In this document: positions 1 to 6,881 of the stretch, one piece after another
Numbering within the stretch: position 1 is the first letter of the stretch
Layout of the letters: each line of letters starts with the position of its first letter
Assembly: GCA_023267775.1 (NCBI GenBank)
Contig: JAHFMQ010000035.1
Coordinates: forward strand, 1-8,376
Origin: Candidatus Kaiserbacteria bacterium
GTDB taxonomy: Bacteria > Patescibacteriota > Minisyncoccia > Phycocordibacterales > Phycocordibacteraceae
Direction: 5' to 3'
DNA: 8,376 nucleotides
Notes under the pieces: generated by a model
Told to the model about the DNA's origin: nothing
Databases searched by the model: none
The model's input: only the letters and a program-made list of their open reading frames with translations
Made by a program: the position numbers and the translations under genes

Positions 1-1009
1 AATGCGCCTTAAGAATCTCGACGAAGAAGGCGTCATCCGCATCGGCGCAGAAGTTCGCCCGGGCGATATCCTCGTTGGTAAAGTAACTCCAAAAGGAGAG
101 ACACAACTTACTCCAGAAGAGCGTCTTCTCCGCAGCATCTTCGGCGACAAAGCAAAAGATGTGAAGGACACGTCACTTCGCATGGAAGGCGGCAAGCGCG
201 GTCGCGTCATCGGCGTGCGCGTTTTCTCGCGAGAGAAAGGTGATCAGCTCGAAAGCGGCATTTTCAAGAAAATCGTTGTGACGGTCGCACAGGTTCGTAA
301 CGTCTCTGTCGGCGACAAGCTCTCAGGACGCCACGGCAACAAAGGAGTCATCAGCCGCGTGCTTCCGGTGGCTGACATGCCGTATGACAAGGATGGAAAT
401 CCAGTCGACCTTATTCTTACACCGCTCGGCGTGCCATCCCGTATGAACCTCGGACAGATTCTCGAAATGCACCTTGGTCTTGCAGCGCACACCCTTGGCT
501 ACCAAGCAGTCGTTCCGCCATTCTCTGGCGCTACACCGGAGGAAATCAAGACCGAACTTACTTCCGCTGGGTTCTCAGCTGATGGGAAAATGCAGCTCTT
601 TGACGGCCGCACCGGCATGCCATTTGCGCAGACAATCGCGGTCGGGTACATGTACATCCTCAAACTGCATCACATGGTGGAGGACAAAATCCACATGCGC
701 TCAATCGGTCCGTACAGTCTCATCACTCAGCAACCGCTTGGCGGCAAAGCGCAGAACGGTGGTCAGCGTTTCGGCGAAATGGAAGTATGGGCACTCCTTG
801 GTTACGGTGCCGCGTATACGCTTCGCGAAATGCTCACGATCAAATCAGACGATATTCAGGGTCGTTCGGCAGCGTTCGACGCAATCGTGAAGAGCGAACC
901 GATTAGTCATACGGGTACGCCCGCATCTTTCGCGGTGCTTACCAACCAGATCCGAGGTTTGGCTCTCGACATTGAGCCGCTTAACTTGCCTCCGGAACCG
1001 GACGCGTAA
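1..1009 (+). CDS. rpoB: RNA polymerase beta subunit, C-terminal part (5' end outside window)
   Basis: This is the C-terminal 335-336 residues of the beta subunit of DNA-directed RNA polymerase; the reading frame is open at the left edge and the first whole codon begins at base 2. Beta forms one side of the active-site cleft. Counting from base 2, visible hallmarks are VGKVTPKGETQLTPEE (25-40), the catalytic-centre motif GDKLSGRHGNKG (104-115), PSRMNLGQILEMHLG (145-159), the HMRSIGPYSL segment (231-240) carrying the His that matches E. coli H1237, and QRFGEMEVWAL (255-265), which packs against beta'. The E. coli insertion between the DVKD-SLR block and GDK is absent, as in Bacillus-type enzymes. 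Compared with the recalled E. coli sequence, AQFGGQ reads AQNGGQ and ALEAYG reads ALLGYG. The stop is TAA, and rpoC follows after 23 bp with no terminator between them, so the two are one operon. Identity is essentially certain. Confidence 0.98.
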   Translation, partial: MRLKNLDEEGVIRIGAEVRPGDILVGKVTPKGETQLTPEERLLRSIFGDKAKDVKDTSLRMEGGKRGRVIGVRVFSREKGDQLESGIFKKIVVTVAQVRNVSVGDKLSGRHGNKGVISRVLPVADMPYDKDGNPVDLILTPLGVPSRMNLGQILEMHLGLAAHTLGYQAVVPPFSGATPEEIKTELTSAGFSADGKMQLFDGRTGMPFAQTIAVGYMYILKLHHMVEDKIHMRSIGPYSLITQQPLGGKAQNGGQRFGEMEVWALLGYGAAYTLREMLTIKSDDIQGRSAAFDAIVKSEPISHTGTPASFAVLTNQIRGLALDIEPLNLPPEPDA

Positions 1010-1032
1010 TTTATTAATTTTCCAGAACTTTT

Positions 1033-4000
1033 ATGGCATTCACACCACGCAGACTCCCCCCACGCGATACATGGAACGGATTGCGCCTCGCACTTGCCTC
1101 ACCTGAGCGCATTCTTGCGTGGTCTTCTGGCGAAGTCACCAAGCCCGAGACCATCAACTACCGCACTCAGCGCAGCGAGAAGCACGGCCTCTTCGATGAG
1201 AAAATCTTTGGTCCTGAAAAAGACTACGAATGTTACTGCGGTAAATATAAAGGCATCCGCTATAAGGGCATCGTTTGTGATAAATGCGGAGTCGAGATCA
1301 CACGTTCAATCGTGCGCCGTGAACGCATGGGCCACATCGAGCTCTGCACCCCAGTCGCTCATATCTGGTTTCTCCGTAGTGTCCCGTCACGCATGGCCCT
1401 TCTTCTTGGAGCTTCCGCTGGAGACATAGAGAAAGTTGTTTACTTCGCCGGTTACATCATTACGAAGATTGTGGAGGAAGAGAAGAAGCGACTCCTCACT
1501 GAGCTCGAAGGTGAATACAAGTCGAAATACAAGTCGCTTGGAAGCGACAAGGAACGCGATGCGCTCAAGGAGAAAATGACCATCACGAAAGCAGAGATTG
1601 ATGGCATCGTCGTCGGCAAAGTGCTCGATGAGCTTGAGTACCACCGTTTCTCAGTAAAGTACGGAGGCCTCTTTGAGGCACGTATTGGTGCAGAGGCTAT
1701 TTACGATATTTTCTGCAAATTGAATCTCAAGGATCTTGAGAAGATGCTTGCTGCGAAGTATGAGACTGCCGGTGCCGCAGAACGCGAGAAGCTCGCGAAA
1801 CGTCTCTCGCTTATTGCCGGTCTCATTGCTTCAGGCACACGCCCAGAATGGCTCTTCCTCACACGTATTCCGGTCATCCCGCCAGCGCTTCGCCCGATGG
1901 TCGCGCTTGAAGGAGGTCGTCATGCGACGTCAGACGTGAATGATCTCTATCGCCGCGTCATCAACCGCAATAATCGTTTGAAGAAACTCATCGATATCCA
2001 TGCGCCAGAAGTGATTCTCCGCAACGAAAAGCGCATTCTCCAGGAAGCTGTGGACGCTCTCCTCGACAACTCTATTCGAAAGAGCGGAGCTGCAGCTGGA
2101 GCCATGACGCTTGCGCAGCGCCGTCCGCTCAAGTCGCTTGCCGATTACTTGAAGGGCAAGCAAGGCTATTTCCGACAGAACTTGCTCGGTAAGCGCGTCG
2201 ACTATTCTGGTCGCTCGGTGATCGTCGTCGGTCCGGACCTCGAACTCGATGAATGCGGTCTTCCAAAACACATGGCGCTCGAACTGTTCCGTCCGTTTGT
2301 TATCGCCGGGCTTCTTGAACGCGAACTCGCCTTTAACATTCGCGGTGCAGGACGTCTTATCGAAGACGGAGTCGCGGAAGTATGGGAGCTTCTTGAAGAG
2401 GCAATCAAAGGGAAGTACGTACTTCTTAACCGCGCCCCAACTCTTCACCGCCAGGGTATTCAGGCATTTCGCCCGAGACTTATAGAAGGCGATGCTATCC
2501 AGCTCCACCCGCTCGTCTGTAACGCATTCAACGCTGACTTCGACGGTGACCAGATGGCTGTGCACGTGCCGCTTTCTGAAGAGGCACAGTGGGAGGCGGC
2601 GAACATCATGAGCGCTAACAAGAACATCTTGAAGCCAGGTTCAGGCGAAATGATCGTACTTACCGGCAAACCGCTCGATATCGTGCTCGGCGTTTACTGG
2701 CTCACGAAAGCCGTTGAGAAAGTGAAAGGGGAGGGCGAGCATTTCGCATCGCCGAACGCCGCTATTCTCGCATCTGAATACGATGCAATCGATCTGCGCG
2801 CCAAGATCAAAGTGTTGCCGGTAACTGGCAAGGAGAAATACGCTACATTTGACGGGCATCCATTTGAGACGACCGTCGGCCGACTTCTCTTCAACACAGT
2901 CTTGCCTCCTGAATATCCGTTTGTGAATGAGACCATCACGAAGAAGGTGCTCGCACGTATCGTCACTGACTGCATCACTCGTTATGGAATTGATGCCGTG
3001 CCGAACATCGTAAACAAAGTGAAGCGATTTGGCTTCGACTACGCGACACGTTCAGGTATTTCATGGGCAATTGATGACGTGTCTGTGCCAAAACAGAAAT
3101 CACGTATTATCGATGAAGCCGCCGCTAAAGTCGCCAAAATCGAAGAGGATTACCAGAACGGACTTCTCGCTGCGGAAGAGAAGCGCCGCATGGCGATTGA
3201 AATTTGGCAGGGCACGAAGCAGGCTGTTGAGGAGCAAATTGCCGCAGAATTGAACCCAATGGGTTCCGTCGCGGACATGGTTCGCTCCGGTGCTCGCGGT
3301 ACGCTCGGCAACCTGACGCAGATGGCAGGTATGAAGGGTCTTATTCAAAACACCGCCGGCGTGACAATCGAAGTTCCAATTATTTCTTCGATGATCGAAG
3401 GATTAAATCCGATTGAGTACTTCATGTCCACCCACGGCGCGCGTAAAGGTCTTACTGACACCGCGCTTGGTACCGCAAAAGCCGGTTACCTCACTCGCCG
3501 TCTCTTTGACGTCGCTCAGGACTCGATTGTGACCGAGAAGGATTGCGGCACGACTCGCGGCGTGAAAATTAATCGCATAAGCGCCTCTGGAATTCAAATC
3601 AACTACGCGGAAGCGCTTCGTGGACGCGTGCTTGCTGAGGACGTGAAGGATCACGACGGCACGGTACTCTTTAAGAAGGGCCACTATCTCTCGGCAGGAG
3701 ATGCGAAAGCCCTCGACGCATCAACGGTGGCGACTGTCGTTTCGCGCTCACCGATGTCGTGCGAGACACGCTACGGAGTTTGTCAGACGTGCTATGGCAT
3801 GGACCTTACTTCACAAGATATGGTTGATGTAGGTGAAGCAGTCGGCACGGTCGCCGCTCAAGCTATCGGCGAACCGGGTACTCAGCTTACGATGCGTACT
3901 TTCCACGCTGGAGGTGTGGCGTCAGTTGGTGGCGACATCACCAGCGGTCTCCCGCGCGTTGAAGAAGTTTTTGAAAAGCGTTCGCCGAAAAACCCGGCAG

Positions 4001-4755
4001 TTATCTCGAAGTCCGATGGTATTGTGATGGAAATTAAAGACGAGGGTCGTGAGAAAGTAATCGTTGTTGCCTCTTCTGCAGGACAAGGCAAGAAAGATGG
4101 ATCGGCGTACGAATACCTCGCGCCGTATCCTCGTGTTCCGCTCGTGAAAGAAGGCGATACGGTCGCGAAGGGTCAAATTCTCACCGACGGTTCCGCGGAT
4201 CTCGATGAACTCTTTGAGTATGCCGGCCGTGCAGTGGTGCAGGAGTACATCATCACGGAAGCTTCGAAGATTTACGAACTCCAGGGCGCGCCAGTTTCTC
4301 GCAAGCACCTTGAAGTCGTCGTGAAGCAGATGTTCTCGCGCGTAAAGATTACTGAAGCAGGAGACACTGATTACTCGGTCGGCGACATTGTCGAGGATTG
4401 GGAGATTGTCAAAGCGGTTGCAGAAATGAAAGAAGCAGGAAAGATGGAACCTCAGGCGAAAGAAATCGTTCTTGGTATTAAGGAGAGTGCACTTTCTCGC
4501 CGTTCGTTCCTCTCAGCCGCATCCTTCGAGCAGACGACAAAAATTCTCATCAATGCCGCGCTTCGGGGCAGCATCGATCGCCTTCGTGGTCTTAAAGAGA
4601 ACGTCATTCTCGGACGCCTCATCCCGTCAGGAACGGGCTTCATTGGTAGCAAGAAACATGCGGCCATTACTAAACTCCAGTCTGAACGGGCAGCAAATAC
4701 TCCAGCGCCTTCGATGACGCGCGCCACGAGCTTTGCTCCACGCACGAGCCGATAA
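1033..4755 (+). CDS. rpoC: RNA polymerase beta' subunit, complete
   Basis: Complete 1240-residue beta' subunit, which carries the catalytic Mg2+ and much of the DNA clamp. In order: zinc site 1 (C67, C69, C82, C85); clamp and rudder region with NNRLKKLIDIHAPEVILRNE (313-332); catalytic loop NADFDGD (500-506) with the three metal-binding aspartates; bridge helix (about 793-828, STHGARKGL); zinc site 2 (C838, C910, C917, C920); trigger loop with M954, R955 and H958; and the C-terminal helix ending GRLIPSGTGF (1194-1203). Length is close to the Bacillus protein (about 1200) and shorter than E. coli (1407) because the trigger-loop insertion is missing. After residue 1203 comes a tail of about 37 residues, basic and rich in Ala, Ser, Thr and Pro. 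The ATG at 1033 is chosen because it sits just before the conserved N-terminus and 23 bp after rpoB; no purine-rich ribosome binding site precedes it, only AT- and pyrimidine-rich sequence. Stops are tandem TAA TAA. A terminator follows at 4774. Confidence 0.99.
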   Translation: MAFTPRRLPPRDTWNGLRLALASPERILAWSSGEVTKPETINYRTQRSEKHGLFDEKIFGPEKDYECYCGKYKGIRYKGIVCDKCGVEITRSIVRRERMGHIELCTPVAHIWFLRSVPSRMALLLGASAGDIEKVVYFAGYIITKIVEEEKKRLLTELEGEYKSKYKSLGSDKERDALKEKMTITKAEIDGIVVGKVLDELEYHRFSVKYGGLFEARIGAEAIYDIFCKLNLKDLEKMLAAKYETAGAAEREKLAKRLSLIAGLIASGTRPEWLFLTRIPVIPPALRPMVALEGGRHATSDVNDLYRRVINRNNRLKKLIDIHAPEVILRNEKRILQEAVDALLDNSIRKSGAAAGAMTLAQRRPLKSLADYLKGKQGYFRQNLLGKRVDYSGRSVIVVGPDLELDECGLPKHMALELFRPFVIAGLLERELAFNIRGAGRLIEDGVAEVWELLEEAIKGKYVLLNRAPTLHRQGIQAFRPRLIEGDAIQLHPLVCNAFNADFDGDQMAVHVPLSEEAQWEAANIMSANKNILKPGSGEMIVLTGKPLDIVLGVYWLTKAVEKVKGEGEHFASPNAAILASEYDAIDLRAKIKVLPVTGKEKYATFDGHPFETTVGRLLFNTVLPPEYPFVNETITKKVLARIVTDCITRYGIDAVPNIVNKVKRFGFDYATRSGISWAIDDVSVPKQKSRIIDEAAAKVAKIEEDYQNGLLAAEEKRRMAIEIWQGTKQAVEEQIAAELNPMGSVADMVRSGARGTLGNLTQMAGMKGLIQNTAGVTIEVPIISSMIEGLNPIEYFMSTHGARKGLTDTALGTAKAGYLTRRLFDVAQDSIVTEKDCGTTRGVKINRISASGIQINYAEALRGRVLAEDVKDHDGTVLFKKGHYLSAGDAKALDASTVATVVSRSPMSCETRYGVCQTCYGMDLTSQDMVDVGEAVGTVAAQAIGEPGTQLTMRTFHAGGVASVGGDITSGLPRVEEVFEKRSPKNPAVISKSDGIVMEIKDEGREKVIVVASSAGQGKKDGSAYEYLAPYPRVPLVKEGDTVAKGQILTDGSADLDELFEYAGRAVVQEYIITEASKIYELQGAPVSRKHLEVVVKQMFSRVKITEAGDTDYSVGDIVEDWEIVKAVAEMKEAGKMEPQAKEIVLGIKESALSRRSFLSAASFEQTTKILINAALRGSIDRLRGLKENVILGRLIPSGTGFIGSKKHAAITKLQSERAANTPAPSMTRATSFAPRTSR

Positions 4756-4773
4756 TAAAAGTTTTAAAAAGGG

Positions 4774-4807
4774 AAACGGCGCAGGAAGAATTTCCTGCGC
4801 CGTTTTT
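4774..4807 (+). terminator. Strong intrinsic terminator of rpoBC, partly bidirectional
   Basis: A perfect 14-bp stem (4774-4787 with 4792-4805, GC-rich core GGCGCAGG/CCTGCGCC) closes a four-base GAAT loop and runs into five T residues (4803-4807). It lies 18 bases after the rpoC stop. On the opposite strand the same hairpin follows the small membrane gene immediately, since that stop codon's last base is 4808. There the downstream tract is TTTCCCTTTTT, less regular, so termination in that direction is probably weaker. Confidence 0.93.
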
Positions 4808-5065
4808 CTAACGCGTCTTGGTCCGATGCGGCCAAGAGAGGTGGTGGCGATGAAAGAAAACTTTGGCGAGAAGATAGATTGAAATTCCGGTCACAAACGC
4901 TACGCCAATCTTCTTCACGATGTTGGAACCACGTACCGCCAAGGTCACGCTCTCCCACAAGATCCAGATGGCCAAAAGTGAGAGACTTACCAGAAAGATC
5001 CATTTCGCTAGCACCGGTACGTTGAAAGGAATTTTCCTTATCAGTTTTCTTAGAAATGAAGCCAT
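4808..5065 (-). CDS. Small two-helix membrane protein, function unknown (85 aa)
   Basis: I do not recognise a family. The 85-residue product starts with a basic amphipathic stretch (1-16, FLRKLIRKI), followed by two hydrophobic segments suitable for membrane spanning: about 22-44 (rich in Leu, Ile, Trp) and about 53-71. They are joined by a short basic loop (RGSNIVKK), and the tail is basic and His-rich (FHRHH, then RTKTR). No catalytic motif is visible. Evidence that it is a real gene: AAGGAGG lies four bases before the ATG, a promoter with consensus TTGACA and an extended -10 lies further upstream, and a terminator hairpin abuts its TAG stop. It is convergent with rpoC and divergent from dnaG, so it is probably transcribed alone. 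Longer overlapping frames in this stretch lack start signals. Confidence is high that it is coding; its role is open. Confidence 0.85.
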   Translation of the reverse strand: MASFLRKLIRKIPFNVPVLAKWIFLVSLSLLAIWILWESVTLAVRGSNIVKKIGVAFVTGISIYLLAKVFFHRHHLSWPHRTKTR

Positions 5066-5069
5066 AAGG

Positions 5070-5076
5070 CCTCCTT
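5070..5076 (-). promoter_or_regulatory. Shine-Dalgarno of the 85-aa membrane protein gene
   Basis: Read on the minus strand this is AAGGAGG, a complete match to the anti-Shine-Dalgarno core, with a four-base spacer (CCTT) before the ATG at 5065. It fixes the start codon of the small gene and shows that this genome uses Shine-Dalgarno pairing for some genes, in contrast to rpoC, dnaG and rpoD here. Confidence 0.88.
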
Positions 5077-5108
5077 AAATTGTGGTCCAGGTGCCTGCAA
5101 CTAACCGC

Positions 5109-5137
5109 AAATTACCATCTCTATATATTTGTGTCAA
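5109..5137 (-). promoter_or_regulatory. Sigma-70 type promoter for the 85-aa membrane protein gene
   Basis: On the minus strand the hexamer TTGACA (5137-5132, perfect -35 consensus) is followed after 17 bp by TAATTT (5114-5109), which keeps the three most conserved -10 positions and is preceded by TGG, an extended -10 element. The predicted transcript start is near 5102, giving a leader of about 37 bases that contains the Shine-Dalgarno. The -35 overlaps the proposed -35 of the dnaG promoter on the other strand. Confidence 0.72.
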
Positions 5138-5160
5138 AACCAACATAAGCGATGTAGAAT
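5131..5160 (+). promoter_or_regulatory. Candidate promoter of dnaG-rpoD, implying a leaderless or near-leaderless mRNA
   Basis: TAGAAT (5155-5160, five of six matches to the -10 consensus) ends seven bases before the dnaG ATG at 5168. GTGTCA (5131-5136, four of six) with an 18-bp spacer is the best -35. A start six to eight bases after the -10 falls at 5166-5168, that is, at the initiation codon or within two bases of it. An alternative -10, TATATT at 5124-5129, would give a leader of about 30 bases but has no good -35. No Shine-Dalgarno lies before the ATG, which agrees with leaderless translation. Confidence 0.6.
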
Positions 5161-5167
5161 AGCTCAA

Positions 5168-6859
5168 ATGGCGAAGGACAATGTTCAAGAGATTAAGGAG
5201 CGATTGGGAATCCAGGAAGTGATTGCTCCCTACGTCAAACTGAAGCGAGCAGGGAAATCGCTCCAAGGACTTTGTCCGTTCCATAAAGAAAAAACCCCTT
5301 CATTTCATGTTTCGACCGATCGTGGCACGTGGCACTGTTTCGGTTGCGGGCTCGGTGGCGATGCATTTTCATTTATCGAAAAAGTAGAAGGAGTAGATTT
5401 CAAAGGCGCACTTAAAATTCTTGCCGAAAAGGCTGGAGTTGAGCTCGAATACGTGGGCAGTGATGCCGGTAAAGAAAATGCTTCAAAGAAAGAAAGACTT
5501 CGATCAATTATGTCACGCGCAGAGCAGTTTTACGCTTCGCAACTTGCGGGTACTGAGGCAGAAGCCTATGCGAAGAAACGCGGTCTTACAGCTGAAAGTA
5601 TTTCCGCGTGGCGCCTTGGTTGCGCGCCGGACTCATGGCGCGTACTTCTCGAAGTCTTAACTCTGGAGAGTTATACGATAGAAGAATTACTTGGAGCAGG
5701 ATTGATTAAAGAAGCAGACGGAAAACCAGGAACTTATTATGACCGCTTCCGCAATCGGCTTATGTTTCCGATACACGATGCCGCGGGGCGAGTGGTTGCA
5801 TTTACCGGTCGTGCATTGTCGGCAGATGATCTTGCGAAATATCTCAATAGTCCTGAAACAGACCTCTACCATAAGTCGGAAATTCTTTTTGGTATGGACA
5901 AGGCAAAAGACGCAATACGTACACGCGGCTTTACGATGCTTGTCGAAGGACAGATAGATGTGCTCCATGCGCACCAGGCTGGCTTCACAAATGCAGTAGC
6001 TCTTTCAGGAACGGCGCTTACCGAACGACATCTTACTCTTATGAAGCGTTACAGCGAAAACCTCATGCTTGTTCTTGATGCAGACGCGGCAGGATTAAAA
6101 GCAACTGCACGATCAGCCGCACTCGCGCTCCAATCAGGTCTGCGAGTGAAGGCAGCTCAATTGCCTGCAGGTAAAGATCCAGCCGATCTCATCAGTGAAG
6201 ATTCTAAGGAGTTTACAAAACGTATCACGACGGCAAAACCGATCGTAGAGTTTTTCTTGGGAGAGCTTGCGCAGAAGGAAACTAACCCACATCGTCTCTT
6301 ACGAAATGCTGAAAGCATCGTACTACCGCTTATAAACGCGATTCCGAGCCCCATGGAGCGGGAACACTTTGTCCAAGCGGCGGCTCGAACACTCGGTCTT
6401 TCTGGTGAAGCGGTTCGGGAATCGCTTAAGCGCCTACCACGACAACCATTCGGCGAAAATGTATCGTCACAACAGGCGCCACCCAAAACGGCACCCCGTT
6501 CATCAATTGAAACGCGCTCGGAGCAGCTTCTGGCGATTCTCCACTCCTATCCCAATACGCCGCTTGCAGAGCATGTGAAGTCGGAGTATTGTCGAATTAC
6601 TGAGGCTCAAGAATTGCCGTCGGTAACCTTACCGGAATCAGCCCTGTTCTATGCAGAACAGACGTTCGGCGAAGATCCGGTTGTAGGAGCGGCAGATGAG
6701 CTTCTCCGCGCCTTTGAAGAAGCGGTTATCCGCGAGGCGTATCAGGAGGCAGTACAAAATTTACGTAGAGCAGAAAGTGGCAGTGACGCTTTCGCTGTTG
6801 AGAGTGCACAGGCAACGTGCACCAAGCTTGCCGCACGCCTAGCCGCGTTCAATCGTTGA
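5168..6859 (+). CDS. dnaG: DNA primase (DnaG), complete
   Basis: Primase of 563 residues that synthesises RNA primers at the replication fork together with the replicative helicase DnaB. Domains: N-terminal CHC2 zinc-binding domain with C36, H39, C57 and C60 (CPFHKEKTPSF and WHCFGCG); the catalytic core with YDRFRNRLMFPI (191-202) and KYLNSPET (224-231); the TOPRIM fold with E260 in VEGQID, then D304 and D306 in DADAAG, which bind metal; a proline- and glutamine-containing linker (about 423-446); and a helical C-terminal domain (about 447-563) in the place of the DnaB-interacting domain. The ATG at 5168 is chosen because MAKDNVQEIKERL matches the family N-terminus; a TTG at 5129 in the same frame would add 13 unlikely residues upstream. 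The stop is TGA, and rpoD begins 22 bp later with no terminator between, so the two are probably co-transcribed. Unlike the classical macromolecular synthesis operon, no rpsU precedes it. Confidence 0.97.
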   Translation: MAKDNVQEIKERLGIQEVIAPYVKLKRAGKSLQGLCPFHKEKTPSFHVSTDRGTWHCFGCGLGGDAFSFIEKVEGVDFKGALKILAEKAGVELEYVGSDAGKENASKKERLRSIMSRAEQFYASQLAGTEAEAYAKKRGLTAESISAWRLGCAPDSWRVLLEVLTLESYTIEELLGAGLIKEADGKPGTYYDRFRNRLMFPIHDAAGRVVAFTGRALSADDLAKYLNSPETDLYHKSEILFGMDKAKDAIRTRGFTMLVEGQIDVLHAHQAGFTNAVALSGTALTERHLTLMKRYSENLMLVLDADAAGLKATARSAALALQSGLRVKAAQLPAGKDPADLISEDSKEFTKRITTAKPIVEFFLGELAQKETNPHRLLRNAESIVLPLINAIPSPMEREHFVQAAARTLGLSGEAVRESLKRLPRQPFGENVSSQQAPPKTAPRSSIETRSEQLLAILHSYPNTPLAEHVKSEYCRITEAQELPSVTLPESALFYAEQTFGEDPVVGAADELLRAFEEAVIREAYQEAVQNLRRAESGSDAFAVESAQATCTKLAARLAAFNR

Positions 6860-6881
6860 TCCACTTATTTTATTTCCCCGT

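Noticed and set aside
1010..1032. Possible promoter or terminator between rpoB and rpoC
   Set aside because: The 23 bases are AT-rich, but no hairpin or correctly spaced -35/-10 pair is present, and no -10 sits at the leaderless distance from the rpoC ATG.
1930..2565. Antisense frame of 211 codons opposite rpoC
   Set aside because: It lies wholly within the most conserved part of rpoC, including the active site, and has no start signals. Open frames of this kind are expected from the codon use of the sense gene.
5088..5097. Short inverted repeat CAGG-TG-CCTG near the predicted start of the 85-aa gene transcript
   Set aside because: The arms are only four bases with a two-base centre, which is common by chance and too short to call an operator or a hairpin.
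5129..5167. Upstream TTG start for dnaG adding 13 residues
   Set aside because: The added residues do not resemble any primase N-terminus, there is no Shine-Dalgarno, and the stretch contains the likely promoter. ATG at 5168 fits the family exactly.
6857..6859. Possible alternative genetic code with TGA as an amino acid
   Set aside because: TGA ends dnaG and the 43-aa gene at the expected places, and no large gene contains an in-frame TGA; tryptophan is coded by TGG throughout.
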